Shown here in pieces: positions 44,520 to 54,968 of a stretch of 64,000 bases of DNA. Below the pieces are notes generated by a model. It was given only the letters and a program-made list of their open reading frames with translations, searched no databases and had not been told where the DNA came from. The position numbers and the translations under genes are program-made. Origin of the DNA: Bombyx mori (taxonomy: Eukaryota; Arthropoda; Insecta; Lepidoptera; Bombycidae); assembly GCF_030269925.1 (NCBI RefSeq), contig NC_085131.1, forward strand, positions 10,401,501-10,465,500, written 5' to 3'. Each line of letters opens with the position of its first letter. Positions within the stretch are counted from its first letter, which is position 1.

Positions 44520-45510
44520 TTATGGACCTAGTGCTGTGTCTGTGAGAGTAGCACAAATTTGGTTTAAGCGTTTTCAATCCGGAAATTTTGATGTCAAAAA
44601 TGCACGTCGCTCTGGCCTTATTACGCATAAAATCGATGCCATTTTTGAAAAAGTGGGGCAAGATCGGCATATCAGTAGTTACAACGTAACTGAAGAACTG
44701 GGAATTGACCACAAAATAGTTATGGCGCATTTGAAAAAAACTGAGTACACAAAAAAGGTCACTGAAAGAAACCTAATGAACCGTGTACTCATTTGTGATT
44801 CTTTATTACGACGTAATGAAACCGAACCATTTTTGAAGAAGCTGATAACTAGTGATGAAAAGTGGATCACGTACGACAAGAACGTACGAGAAAGGTTGTG
44901 GTCAAAGGCCGGTCAGGCTTCACAGACTCTGGCGAAACCCGGGTTAACTCGCAACAAGGTGATGCGTGTGTGTGTGGTGGGATTGGAAGGGCATTATACA
45001 TTATGAGCTATTAACACCAGGCAGAACCATCGATTCTGAACTCTACTGCGAACAACTGATGAGATTAAAGCAAGAAGTTGAGAGAAAGCGGCCGGAATTA
45101 ATCAACAGAAGGGGTGTGGTTTTTCATCACGATAACGCTAGACCTCACACATCTTTAGCCACTCAGCAAAAATTAAGAGAGCTTGGCTGGGAGGTGTTCA
45201 TGCATCCGCCGTATAGTCCTGACCTTGCACCTTCAGATTTCTACCTGTTTCGGTCTCTTCAGAATTCTTTAGGCAGTGTCAGGTTAACATCACGAAAGGA
45301 CTGCCAAAACCAATTGTCGCGGTATTTTGATCAGAAGCCCCAAAATTTCTATAGCAATGGGATAATGTCCCTACGTAAAAGATGGCAAAAAGCTATCGAA
45401 CAAAATGATACCGACATACTTTAGTTAAATGTGAATAAACTATATTAAAAAATGTTGTGAATTTTCTTAAAAAATGCGAAGAATCTTTTTCCCCAACCTG
45501 TTATTATAAA
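44520..45510 (+). pseudogene. mariner transposase, 5'-truncated and frameshifted
   Basis: The first frame (44536-45006) starts inside the helix-turn-helix region (VRVAQIWFKRFQSGNFDVKN) and contains ITSDEKWITYDKNVRER (first catalytic Asp). The second frame (44966-45424) has MCVWWDWKGIIHYELL, VVFHHDNARPHTS (second Asp) and YSPDLAPSDFYLF (third Asp, DD34D spacing). A frameshift lies in the TG-rich stretch at about 44965-44985. The usual WVPHEL linker motif is missing between YTKK and TERNLMN (an in-frame deletion of roughly nine codons). A 3' inverted-repeat-like end 'tctttttccccaacctg' followed by TTA lies at about 45485-45501. No matching 5' end is visible. Inactive. Confidence 0.85.
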
Positions 45511-46226
45511 GAAATAAAATAGTACAATGTTTACAATAAGTGAGCTGTTTAGGCTTACTATACTATACTATTTGACATTGGACGGTAATGGGTAAATTGT
45601 AAAAAATAATAATCTAAGACAAGTTTTTGAACAATAATTATATACGTATTTCCATTTTATATAAAAATTATGATTCTCACATCAGTAATTTCTTATAAAA
45701 TGCTAGGAAAATGCTTTAAAATGCCCTTATGTTAGAAACAAGAAAGAAAGTAAAGAAAACCTCAATTTGTGTTAGTTTACGTATGTGTAATATTTTAAAA
45801 CTCTGCATGGTAGTTTTTTTCTAATCTTTAAAATAATTTCTGGTGCAATGTAATTAAGGTAAAATTGCTGTAAATTTTTAACTATCATCGATCATGTTCC
45901 GCAGAAACTTGTTACAACTTGATTGCGTACGGTGTGTGGGCTATCCTACGAAATCTATGTTAATTATTTTAAGTTTTTATAACATCATACAGGGTAGAAA
46001 TATAAACTAATTATTCGTTATTGTGTAGTAGGTGAGTTTTAATTTTAGTAAACTTTAAAATACTATAAAGTAAATGAAATTACAAATTTTACAGCGCCCC
46101 CCTAACCCACATCAACGCCCCCCATTTTTTCGTGGGCCCCTTAACGCCCCCCTCTAGGTTTCAAACGCCCCCCAGGGGGCGTTATCGCCCACTTTGAGAA
46201 AGACTGCTTTAGGGCATGGCGACTTG

Positions 46227-47067
46227 CAAACTTGCACTGCTGTTAATCTTAATTCTTAAATCGCGGCGTTCAGAATCTTTTTACCGTTACGTGTGTCACT
46301 CACAAGTGTTGACGTGTTATCACGCAGTCTTAGGCACTAGCGTTTCTCGCGTCGTCACTCGCGAATGCCGCCTCTTATGGGAAGAATTCACAAAGTTTGC
46401 GCATTAACTCGAGTTTAATTACAGTCTTTAAGGACACGAAGAGAGCGCGTGATGGATGACAAAATTTCGTAATGAATTTTTTAGTTTTTGTAACCGTTTC
46501 GTTTATAATTTAAAGATAATAAAAAATATTTTTCAATATTGTATTACTTGCTAGAAATAATTAAGAATGGCTCGATAAAAATGTTTGAGCATGAATTATA
46601 ACGATAATTCTAATATACTATCGAGTTTGATCTGAATTTTAGATCAAATCATATCATACGTTTTTTTGTAAATTTCAAGCCACTTATGACTACATTTTTT
46701 GTTGAATTCAGAACCTATTGTTATGAAATTCAAAATCGAATAAATTGTTAGACATGACTGTTTTCCATGATGAATCAATTCTTGTTTTAACTACGACTAT
46801 GTAATTTGTTTCAATTTAATTTTCACCGACTTCAAAATATCCTATCAAATAGTTAATTGTCACGAAACACCTAATATCTAGACGTGGCTCACGAAAGTCA
46901 TGAGGAAACTGACAAAAGAAGAAGTGAAGCAGGGTTGGCACGTCTTATACTTATCATTTCAGTATAGGTATAGTTGTTGCAAAGTATGAGCGCGCGTGGC
47001 CCTTATTTGTAGTTGTGATCGTAAATACACATTTTCTTTAGTGTGTGCACACGACGGAGTGGTAATT
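46227..47067. other. Unique sequence after the split Bm1
   Basis: No supported gene or repeat. AT-rich. Confidence 0.4.
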
Positions 47068-47235
47068 TTTTTTCCCCTACTTATTCCAGTAACCTCGAGG
47101 GGTTATTCTAGATTCACCGAGCTAGTAGGTGAGCTCACGGGGCTCAAACCAGGAGCGTTGCTAACATTGGCCCTAGCAAGAGCAGTGCTTCTCAGAATCT
47201 ACCACCGGATCGGAAATGCCACCCACTGAGAAGAT
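47068..47235 (-). repeat. LINE 3' tail (first of three)
   Basis: T-run, 'gtaacctcgaggggttattc' to 'cccactgagaagatccg'. Confidence 0.8.
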
Positions 47236-47242
47236 CCGTTCT

Positions 47243-47412
47243 GTGCGATTAGTGCGAGTTTTTAACGTTCTCGATAGCGTAAAAGTTAGCTCATCTTTGT
47301 ATGGAATGGGATCGTTTGCCTACGTTTGCCGCTAGAGGCGCTGTTCCAACTGCATACAAAATTGTGTTAACTTTAACGCTATCGAGAACGTTAAAAAACT
47401 CGCACTAAGCAC
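47243..47412. mobile_element. Foldback element F, copy 1
   Basis: Arms of about 48 nt: GTGCGATTAGTGCGAGTTTT... and its inverse ending 'aactcgcactaagcac'. The core is 'gccgctagaggcgctgttcc'. Almost entirely self-complementary. Confidence 0.8.
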
Positions 47413-47590
47413 TTTGGTTTTTTTTCCTGCTATTTCAGCGTAACCTTAACTAGTAGGTGAGCTCACGGGGCTCAAACCTGACGACGTTGCTAATACTAAT
47501 TCTAGCAAGAGCCGTGTTTCGCAGAATCTACCACCGGATCGGAAACGCGACCCACTGAGAAGATCCGCGGAGGAACTCAGTATGTAAACT
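47413..47590 (-). repeat. LINE 3' tail (second of three)
   Basis: T-run, 'ctgctatttcagcgtaacc' to 'cggaggaactcagtatg'. Confidence 0.8.
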
Positions 47591-47597
47591 CCGTTCT

Positions 47598-47764
47598 GTG
47601 CGATTAGTGCGAGTTTTTAACGCTCTCGATAGCGTAAAAGTTAGCTCATATTCGTTATATAGATCGTTTGCCTACGTTTGCCGCTAGAGGCGCTGTTCCA
47701 ACTGCATACAAAATTGGGTTAACTTTAACGCTATCGAGAACGTTAAAAAACTCGCACTAAGCAC
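47598..47764. mobile_element. Foldback element F, copy 2
   Basis: Nearly identical to 47243-47412, offset 355 bp; part of a tandem duplication with the neighbouring LINE tail. Confidence 0.8.
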
Positions 47765-47905
47765 TTTGTTTTTTTTTCTACCTAAGCCGATGATAGCCTT
47801 GAGATGCTATTTCAGCGTAACCTTAACTAGTAGGTGTGCTCACGGGGCTCAAACCTGACGACGTTGCTAACACTAATTCTAGCAAGAGCCGTGCTTCGCT
47901 TAAGC
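47765..47905 (-). repeat. LINE 3' tail (third of three)
   Basis: T-run, 'ctacctaagccgatgatagcc' to 'gcaagagccgtgcttcgct', where it is cut short. Confidence 0.8.
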
Positions 47906-48807
47906 ACACTGATGTGAAGCAGTACGCGGTTGCCGACTACCTTCTCCTTCTATCACGTGCTCAGAAAACTAATAAAAGCGACTGGTATTTGTCTTTAATT
48001 AGTAAGTTAGCTTTGTTTTCCGTCTACGCTAGGGTGTTTCATTTCTAATTCGACTTCTGGCACGATTCGTCACACCCTGTATAAGAGTTGCGCGACTCCG
48101 AACAAGACCAGGTGTCGACCGGACAGATGTCGGCTCGACAAAGAATGCATTACTTGAAATAAAGAGGGTCATATCTAGAATACAACCCCGAGTAAGTTTA
48201 AAAAGTAAACATTATTGGTTGTCAATGAATTTTGTGCACTAAAAAATCTTTAAAATTAGTTTTAAAGATCCACGACTTTTTTTTATTTTAATTCAATATT
48301 TCGAAACTTTTGCTAAGAAGTCATCAATGACTCTCATTATTTTTGTCTTAAAAACAAAGAGTATTTAATGAGTGTTCTTTATTTTTATGTTTTTTTTTTT
48401 CGAGTAACAACCTTTTTTGAATTTTCGCTTAGCATTGTACACTAAGTTCCATTACTGTTTCATTTCCCGTTTCATTACAAAGTTATAGAGAACGGTGTAT
48501 TATTTTATTGTGATTCCGAAGCAGTAAGGCACGCGTCGCCGCCAGGTGCGAGTTCCCCTGCTGTCATCTCAAATATAATAATACTTATTAAAACTCCTTG
48601 TTATTTCTTTTTTTTTTTTTTTAATTGCGCCCCAACTTTTACTCCTTTTGTTCAAGTTTAATGGCGTTTATTGTTTTCTTTTTATTGTTAATGCGTTGCG
48701 CGTGCCGGCCGTGTCTGTAAGATTTAACAAAAAAAGCCTTTTATTTTTCTTTTGGAGAACCTAATTAGGTTGTTTTTTAATGAACTAGAAAGGCCTGGGC
48801 TGGTTTT
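47906..48807. other. AT-rich spacer
   Basis: No supported gene or repeat family. Confidence 0.45.
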
Positions 48808-49058
48808 TTATTTTTTTTTTATTGCTTAGATGGGTGGACGAGCTCGTAGCGCACCTGGTGTTAAGTGATTACTGGAGCCCATAGACATCTACAACGTAAA
48901 TGCGCCACCCACCTTGAGATATAAGTTCTAAGGTCTCAAGTATAGTTACAACGGCTGCCCCACTCTTCAAACCGAAACGCATTACTGCTTCACGGCAGAA
49001 ATAGGCAGGGTGGTGGTACCTACCCACGCGGACTCACAAGAGGTCCTACCCCCAGTAA
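48808..49058 (-). repeat. Bm1-type SINE lacking the tRNA head
   Basis: T-run, 'gatgggtggacgagctcg' to 'cctacccccagtaa'. Confidence 0.87.
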
Positions 49059-49392
49059 AGTCTTATCGCTAAAAGCGATTTCTTCCAGGCAATCATGATA
49101 AGGTGAACAAAAAAATACAATAATCATAGAATAAGTTAAGATTTTCTTTAGAATCTAAAAGCTAGATGCGCTTACTCGTTTTTTTATAACAGATGTTTAA
49201 ATCGATTGAACCGTATTAAAATTCTCAAGATCGATCAAGTTTAATTGGCGACATTCTTTGGTGCCACGCGCGCCCGTTGCTGGGAAGATCGACCGTAGAC
49301 GTGTCCCGCGTATTTGTGGTCACCTCCGCTTAATTGCTTTCGATACACTCCCAAAGTTATATCCGGGTTGCGGAGTGGAATTTTATCGACTG
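49059..49392. other. Spacer, nothing recognised
   Basis: No supported feature. Confidence 0.4.
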
Positions 49393-49543
49393 ACTTAACC
49401 CGTAGACACAGCCCACTGAGTTTCTCGCCCGATCTTCTCAGTGGGTCGCGTTTCCGATCCGGTGGTAGATTCTGCGAAGCACTGCTCTTGCTAGGGCCGG
49501 TGTTAGCAACACTTCTGGTTTGAGCCCTGTGAGCTCACCTAAC
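49393..49543 (+). repeat. LINE 3' tail, truncated at both ends
   Basis: 'acttaacccgtagacacagc' to 'gtgagctcacctaac'. Confidence 0.8.
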
Positions 49544-49714
49544 ATAACCTAACAACAAACACGGGGATAAATAATAATTTTTATTTCGGTCTGGTGATAA
49601 AGTTTGTATTTTTGAATGTTTCAATCTACATATCTTTGTATTATGATAGCTAAGCGAGCACACGACCCATCTGATGTTAGGCCGTAACATAATTAATAGT
49701 TTTAGGGTGCATTG

Positions 49715-49812
49715 TAAGTCTACGCGAGCATACGGCCCACCTAATGGTGAGTGGTTACCGTCGCCCATGGACTTCAGTAATGCCAGGGGCAGAGCCAAGC
49801 CGCTGCCTACCG
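49715..49812 (-). repeat. Family C copy
   Basis: 'cgagcatacggcccacctaa' to 'agccgctgcctaccg'. Confidence 0.75.
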
Positions 49813-50313
49813 ATTTGCCCATTTCTACCGCGAAGCAGGAATACTACGCTTGAAGCTTCGAAATTAACTTGGCCCGAATTCGAATTGCCTCAAAAACATA
49901 TTGAGCGGACATTTGCTAAATGCGTTAAAGGTGTCGACTCCCGAAACATATGTCCTGGGCTCGTGTCTGAGTATAAAACATTTACGCCGAAAAAAAAAAC
50001 AAAAAATAAGGTATCACGTATACCTACACGTATCTAAATAGCTTTTGCATGTTGCCAATTTTTATTGTCTATCAGTTTTGTTTTTTCCTTCTAAACCCTT
50101 TATCTGTGTCACATGTTCGTCGTGTCTACACGTGTTGTTTTTGCGCACATGCGACGATTTTGATTTTGTGTAATTGTTTGTTTTTTTTGAAATTTTAATA
50201 TCGACATTTATCTAACGACAAAAACATGTGATGGTACATATTTAAAATGCCGTTTCATCTAACACAGTTTTGTATTTTATTTATTCGCCATTGACGAGCA
50301 TAGGGCCTACCAG
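49813..50313. other. Spacer, nothing recognised
   Basis: A Bm1-like 'cgcgaagcaggaat' relic near 49830; otherwise no feature. Confidence 0.4.
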
Positions 50314-50481
50314 TGTGCTAGGTGCAATTTTTTTAACTTCTCGTTCGCGTTAAATTTAACTCAAATTTGTATGGAGATGGACAGAGCTCCTACGTTAGCC
50401 GCTAGGGGCGCTGTACTAACTCCATACAAATTTGAGTTAACTTTTACGTGATCGAAAAGTTAAAAAAGTCGCACTAAACAC
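50314..50481. mobile_element. Foldback element F, divergent copy
   Basis: The arms read GTGCTAGGTGCAATTTTTTT and the inverse 'aaaaaagtcgcactaaacac', with inner arms 'ctcaaatttgtatgg/ccatacaaatttgag'. The core is 'agccgctaggggcgctgt'. Confidence 0.75.
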
Positions 50482-51421
50482 GAACCATTGAAGAAGGAAT
50501 GTGAATAATCTAATAGAATGTAATTTTACTAGTCCACCAGAACCACTGCGGAGATTGTCTGCCTTCAAAATATTCAACAGTAATTATGACAGGAATTCTA
50601 AAGAATAATACAATGTGATTATGATTACTAATCACCATGGCAGACAAAAGGGTGAAAGGCCTGCCCTTAAGTTTAAGAAACACGTTGCGCCTCTCTGAGC
50701 GGAAAACACCCGCTAAAGTGTTCACGTGCGGTGCGAGTGTTAGCGTTTTCCGATCATTTTTTGAAGTGAAAACTTCTTTAGAATCGTTGTGATTTCAAAC
50801 CGGATGCAACGGAAAAAACGACAGGTAAGAGACACAAATACAAAAATGTGTAGGATGAAGCCAGCAAAGAATGAGACAGAAATATACATACTATTTAATA
50901 CAGCGCCATCTGTGAGATTTTTTAATACTAACGTGTGTATGAAAGCTCTTGTAGTGAATTTTAATTTAGGATTATACGTGAAATTAAAATATCAATTCAC
51001 AGAGGGCGCTACCTTACAATTATTTACTAATGACAAAATTTTACATATACTTAAGACGTTTAGGATAATTGTATTTTAATTTTGGAAGGTTTCACTTCTA
51101 CCACGTGTGAATTGCAAACATTTTGTTTTCTTTTTGTTTAGTTTCAGTTTAAAATTAAATTAGTTGTAGATAATACATCTATCTCGGCTTCATTCATAAC
51201 GAGATAATGTGTGTGTGTTTTTATAAACATTTCTTCAAAAGAAACGGAGTATTTTTTTTATAATAATAATATGTCTATTTTTTTTTAATTTGACCTAATT
51301 AGTCTTAAAATAAAAAAATCTAATTTTGATTGGCATACATGGACAGAAATCGTTAGCCAGCTCATGGTATGCGACCATTTTTATTGAAGAACTCAACAAA
51401 GTGATTTTCCGTTTCCTACAG
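50482..51421. other. Probably an old repeat plus spacer
   Basis: 'gaagtgaaaacttctttag' to 'acaggtaagagacac' (50763-50834) and 'gcgccatct' (50903) look like a common Lepidoptera repeat, but no second copy is in this window. A donor-like site at 50826 is therefore not called as an exon. Confidence 0.35.
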
Positions 51422-51540
51422 GTATCCTTCACAGCAACGTAATCTCTATACGAAGAGGACATCACAACGATTGTGAATTTTAAAATTAAAACTGTGAATA
51501 TATCCTTTACGTGTTTTAACGTGTGGGTTTTAATAAAAGC
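51422..51540 (+). CDS. Candidate terminal exon 3 of an unidentified plus-strand gene
   Basis: A strong acceptor 'gtgattttccgtttcctacag' is followed, in the phase left by the exon at 36536, by YPSQQRNLYTKRTSQRL and TGA at 51474-51476. An AATAAA signal is at 51532-51537. Another frame is also open for a similar length, so the phase rests on the exon join. If the three exons are spliced directly the product would be about 68 residues with no recognised domain. Confidence is limited without transcript data. Confidence 0.35.
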
Positions 51541-52497
51541 TTATAATAGTACGGTAAAAAAAATTGTATCATATGAAACTGTGGCGGGTAGCCATCATAG
51601 AACACAATATATTTGAACGATGCCTGAATCTCGCTTACAACATTTTTAAGATAAGCTTGCATATATACAAGTTCCGAACAACTACATTCGGACCGTCAGT
51701 CTACCGAGCAATATCACCCGCTCGGTGGAAGGTTTTCCCTTTGTCGTTAAACCTACAAAATAATTTAGATGCTTTTTTTATTTCATTAACGTAAATAATT
51801 TATTTGTGATTTATTGTACACTAAAACAGTCAAAGAAACATATTTAACAGAGTAAGAGTTGTCAATAATAAAGCGAAATAATATTATAACATTTAATTAA
51901 ACAAGCTAGGTAAGCCCCTTGTAAACTAAATAATAATGTACAAAAATTTATATGAATAATGATGACAGAAAAAAGTGTGCAACAAAAAAAAGTACTGAGT
52001 TAATTTACCTTTACTTTAATTAGGTTTAAGGAGCCCATGGACATCAACAACGTAAATGCCGTCACCCACCTTGTAACGCCTAGTTTGATTTTTTTGATTA
52101 GCTTTGTTCAGTTTAAAAAAATATTATAATGGTCTATTTTTTCGTCTTATTTTACATAATGTCAACAACAAAATAAAGTATAAAGTGTATAAACTAATCA
52201 ATAATAGATAATTGAAGCAAATTTAAATTTATTTCCCGCTGAAACTGGCACCGCACAAGTTAAACGCTTATAAAACGTTGTTTACACCGTCTTGAGACGG
52301 AGGGTCACCGAGTAGGGTTGTCACGCGAACGGAACCGCACATTTGTTAGAATCGCACTTCGTTCTGCACGCAACACAAACAGAGGGTAAACGGTGGCCTG
52401 TTTAAGTGGTGATAATGTTAAACAAGTCGTATTTTTGTTTATTGATTTATTGATTAGAGTGAGAACCTTGTTGGGAAGAATTAATCTTTGCAATTTA
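51541..52497. other. Spacer with a Bm1 relic
   Basis: A Bm1 fragment on the minus strand lies at about 52029-52077 ('caacaacgtaaatgcc'). The rest is AT-rich; nothing else is supported. Confidence 0.4.
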
Positions 52498-52588
52498 TTA
52501 GTGGTAGAACGTCTTGGCAACCGACACGAATTGATACCTTGCGTATTTCTGCCGTGAAGCAGTAATGCATTCTGGTTTGAAGGAAGGG
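52498..52588 (+). repeat. Bm1-type SINE fragment
   Basis: 'gtggtagaacgtcttgg' and 'atttctgccgtgaagcagta'; diverged. Confidence 0.65.
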
Positions 52589-52604
52589 TTTGAAATCGTT
52601 TCAA

Positions 52605-52677
52605 TTTTTTATTTTTTTTATTGCATAGATGGGTGGACGAGCTCACAGCCCACCTGGTGTTAAGTGGTTACAGGAGC
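52605..52677 (-). repeat. Bm1-type SINE 3' end
   Basis: T-run, 'gatgggtggacgagctcaca' to 'taagtggttacaggagct', cut off there. Confidence 0.8.
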
Positions 52678-52780
52678 TGGGCGTCTTGGGCATGACGTGG
52701 GAGGAGCTAGAACAGATTTCCCAAGACCGATGCAAATGGAAGGATTTGATTCGAGCCCTACACCCCAACAGAGGGTAATA
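52678..52780 (+). pseudogene. LINE ORF extreme C-terminus
   Basis: It reads GMTWEELEQISQDRCKWKDL and IRALHPNRG then stop. The W-x-E-x-x-x-x-x-x-x-D-R-x-x-W pattern with a final P-x-R-G is typical of RTE/CR1-type LINE ORF ends. It abuts the Bm1 3' end with no spacer. Confidence 0.6.
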
Positions 52781-53245
52781 GGAAAGAAAGAAGGAGAAGA
52801 ATGAGCACAGGTCATTGCTTAATATAAGGACAGCCGTGAGCTGATCAGTCAATCTCTAGAAAAAAGTGATTTTGAATATATTCTAAATTAATCAACATTT
52901 TTGAAAAACACGACAGCCCTACGTGTTTATCTAAACACACCCTCAAGATTTCGTTTATCTCAAGGGATTTATAGCTCTTTAAGTGTCCGGAGGTTTCCCT
53001 TCGAGGCCGCTTGAATAATACAAGTGTGTTTTATTGACATCTTGTATTTTTATCTAAATAAACCGATAAATGATCTGAACGAGATTTGTGTTAGGAAAAA
53101 AAGGGACTATTGAAGTTCATATTGCTCTTCAGAATCTGCTACTTTATTTCCGAAGGTCTTGTCTAGTTTGATGACTGTTCTCTCGTCATATCTCCTCTCG
53201 GCTTGTCTTTATCCTCAACAGTTCTAAGTGCTTCAGGCATACCGG

Positions 53246-53420
53246 CCTCAGTGGGTCTCGTTTCCGATCCGGTGGTAGATTCTGCGAAGCACTGCTCTTG
53301 CAAGGGTTAGTGTTAGCAACGTCGTCAGGTTTGAGCCCCGTGAGCTCACCTACTTTTTAGGGTTACGCTGAAATGGCCTCTCAAGGCTATCACCTTAAGC
53401 AGGAACAAAAGAAAAAAAGT
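53246..53420 (+). repeat. LINE 3' tail, 5'-truncated
   Basis: 'cctcagtgggtctcgtttcc' to 'atcaccttaagcaggaac' and an A-rich end. Confidence 0.8.
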
Positions 53421-53424
53421 GTTT

Positions 53425-53560
53425 CTATAAGTTTTGACCAACGCGTCTGATGGTTCATGTTGTCTTTTAACGTCAACACGACCTATCATCAGTTTTTCGA
53501 GGTTGTCAGCATTTATGCGATTCATATAGGATCTGATACATTGCGGTCCCATCTTACGAG
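53425..53560 (-). pseudogene. LINE ORF C-terminal relic
   Basis: The minus frame reads NADNLEKLMIGRVDVKRQ, related to the peptide at 41591-41930 (DNVEKLLVTGKV). Otherwise decayed. Confidence 0.4.
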
Positions 53561-54230
53561 ATATGCGAACAGGTTTTGTGAAGAGGCATTAGTGAAATGG
53601 AAGTATGTAAATAGGTGCCGCTGCCCTGGAAATTTTATTGAGATAAACAGTCATGCGTTCCAATTAAAATTCCGGGAAAACTGTTATACAAGAAACTCAG
53701 AACCTTGTATCTTACATTTTGTCGTGGCATTTATTTGCCATCAGCATTTAACATCGGGTTGGCCACGACTTCGTCTACCCAAACTATTTATTTGTACAGC
53801 CGACAAAGTCAACGTACGCACATATATATAAAAAAATAATGGAATACAATATCTGTATGCAGGGTAAACAGGAACACATCGCGTCACGCAGGACTCGCAG
53901 GAGGCACTCGAGAGTTCGTTGAACTCGATTTTTTTTAATCAAAACCGGCCTGTTGTCATTGCGACTGATATTATTTAAAGGCGAACGAAACTTGAGATAT
54001 ATTGCTGTCTATGAAAACTATCAGTATTCAATGAATGAAGAAGTTAAGTTCCAACCAAGGAGACTGCTTTTATTCTGTTTCTTTAAGAATCACTGCGATA
54101 TCCAGGATTTGTTTACTGACCTGATAGGAACAGACACGCTTAGTGTTTGTTACCTATAGACTTAATTAAAGCTACACTTTAATCTCGCGTTTTATTATTT
54201 TCATTATATTATTTCCGAAGCTTACTCCGT
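53561..54230. other. Unique sequence
   Basis: Open frames here (53457-53831 and 53953-54159) show no recognisable domain or splice support. Confidence 0.4.
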
Positions 54231-54353
54231 ATACTGGTGGTAGGACGTCTTATGATTCCGCACGGGTAGGTTAAGTAGTAATGCGTTTTGGTTTGAAGGG
54301 TTGAGTAGCCGTCATAGTGGCTGGCGCATTTACGTTGTAGCTATCTATGGGCT
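54231..54353 (+). repeat. Bm1-type SINE, left part, target of the R1-clade LINE
   Basis: 'actggtggtaggacgtctta' to 'gctatctatgggct', with internal deletions. The SINE resumes at 61460 ('ccggtaaccacttaacacc') and ends near 61520, so the 7-kb LINE sits inside it. Confidence 0.85.
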
Positions 54354-54372
54354 TTTTTTTTTTTTTTTTTTC

Positions 54373-54968
54373 GGGTAGAGGGCCGAACCTCCTACGAGGT
54401 CCCCGCGCCTAGGGGGCGCGCGGGGTATGTGAGACTCAACGATCTGCAGGTGTTGAGAGCAGATCGCGGGCCCAAGGATTTTAGGGCCCACCCACTAAAC
54501 GACTCCCCTGCACTCTTACACCCGACGTCCGATCTCCGTCCGGGGTCAGAACCCGTTCAGAGTAGGGGGGTTCCCGCGGTCAACACTACAACCAGACACG
54601 CGGCGCCACCCCGAGGACGCCCGACCGACGGGTCGTCGAGGCGATAGTCGACGACCAACGACGTCAGTCTCCGCGGTACGGCGGCCCTACCAGGCCGCCC
54701 GGGCGGTGCCGCTGGTGTTCCGGGATACCCCGCTGGGCCAGAACCAGCCTGCCGGGTCGGAACGCGATACACCGCCGACCGGGTTGCTCTTCAACAGTAT
54801 GTTCGGCGACGACAGCGACGACGAAAATGCGGACTGCATCGCAGTCCGCAGCCGCCGACGCGCCGTCCCGTCCTCCTGGTGCCAGCGCGCTAGAGTGACG
54901 GTAGCGTGCGGCGCAGCCTCAACCCCCTTAGGTCGCCCCGTGACCATCACCGGGAGGAGACTGCCTCC
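54373..54968 (-). other. R1-clade LINE 3'UTR
   Basis: GC-rich non-coding stretch between the ORF2 stop and the poly(A) tail. It ends 'gaggttcggccctctacccg' on the minus strand directly before the A-run. Confidence 0.7.

Larger units (their letters stand above)
40962..46206. mobile_element. hAT-type element, 5.2 kb, with nested insertions
   Basis: The left end is CAGTGATTATCAAACTTATT and the right end is the inverse of CAGTCTTTCTCAAAGTGGGC. The perfect 8-bp duplication CTTTAGGG lies at 40954-40961 and 46207-46214, and the interrupted Bm1 continues across it. Both arms contain 'cgcccccc' clusters (41023 and 46086-46175). No hAT transposase is left; the interior is filled by later insertions: LINE pieces 41171-41930, family R 42055-42383, R1-related LINE 42384-44100, an unnamed repeat 44101-44493 and mariner 44520-45510. 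Confidence 0.8.

Noticed and set aside
50784..50828. A 44-nt exon ending at the donor-like site 50826
   Set aside because: The acceptor is poor and the surrounding sequence resembles a common moth repeat.
53457..53831. A 124-residue plus-strand ORF as a gene
   Set aside because: The opposite strand carries a LINE C-terminus relic in its first part, and no domain or splice support is visible.
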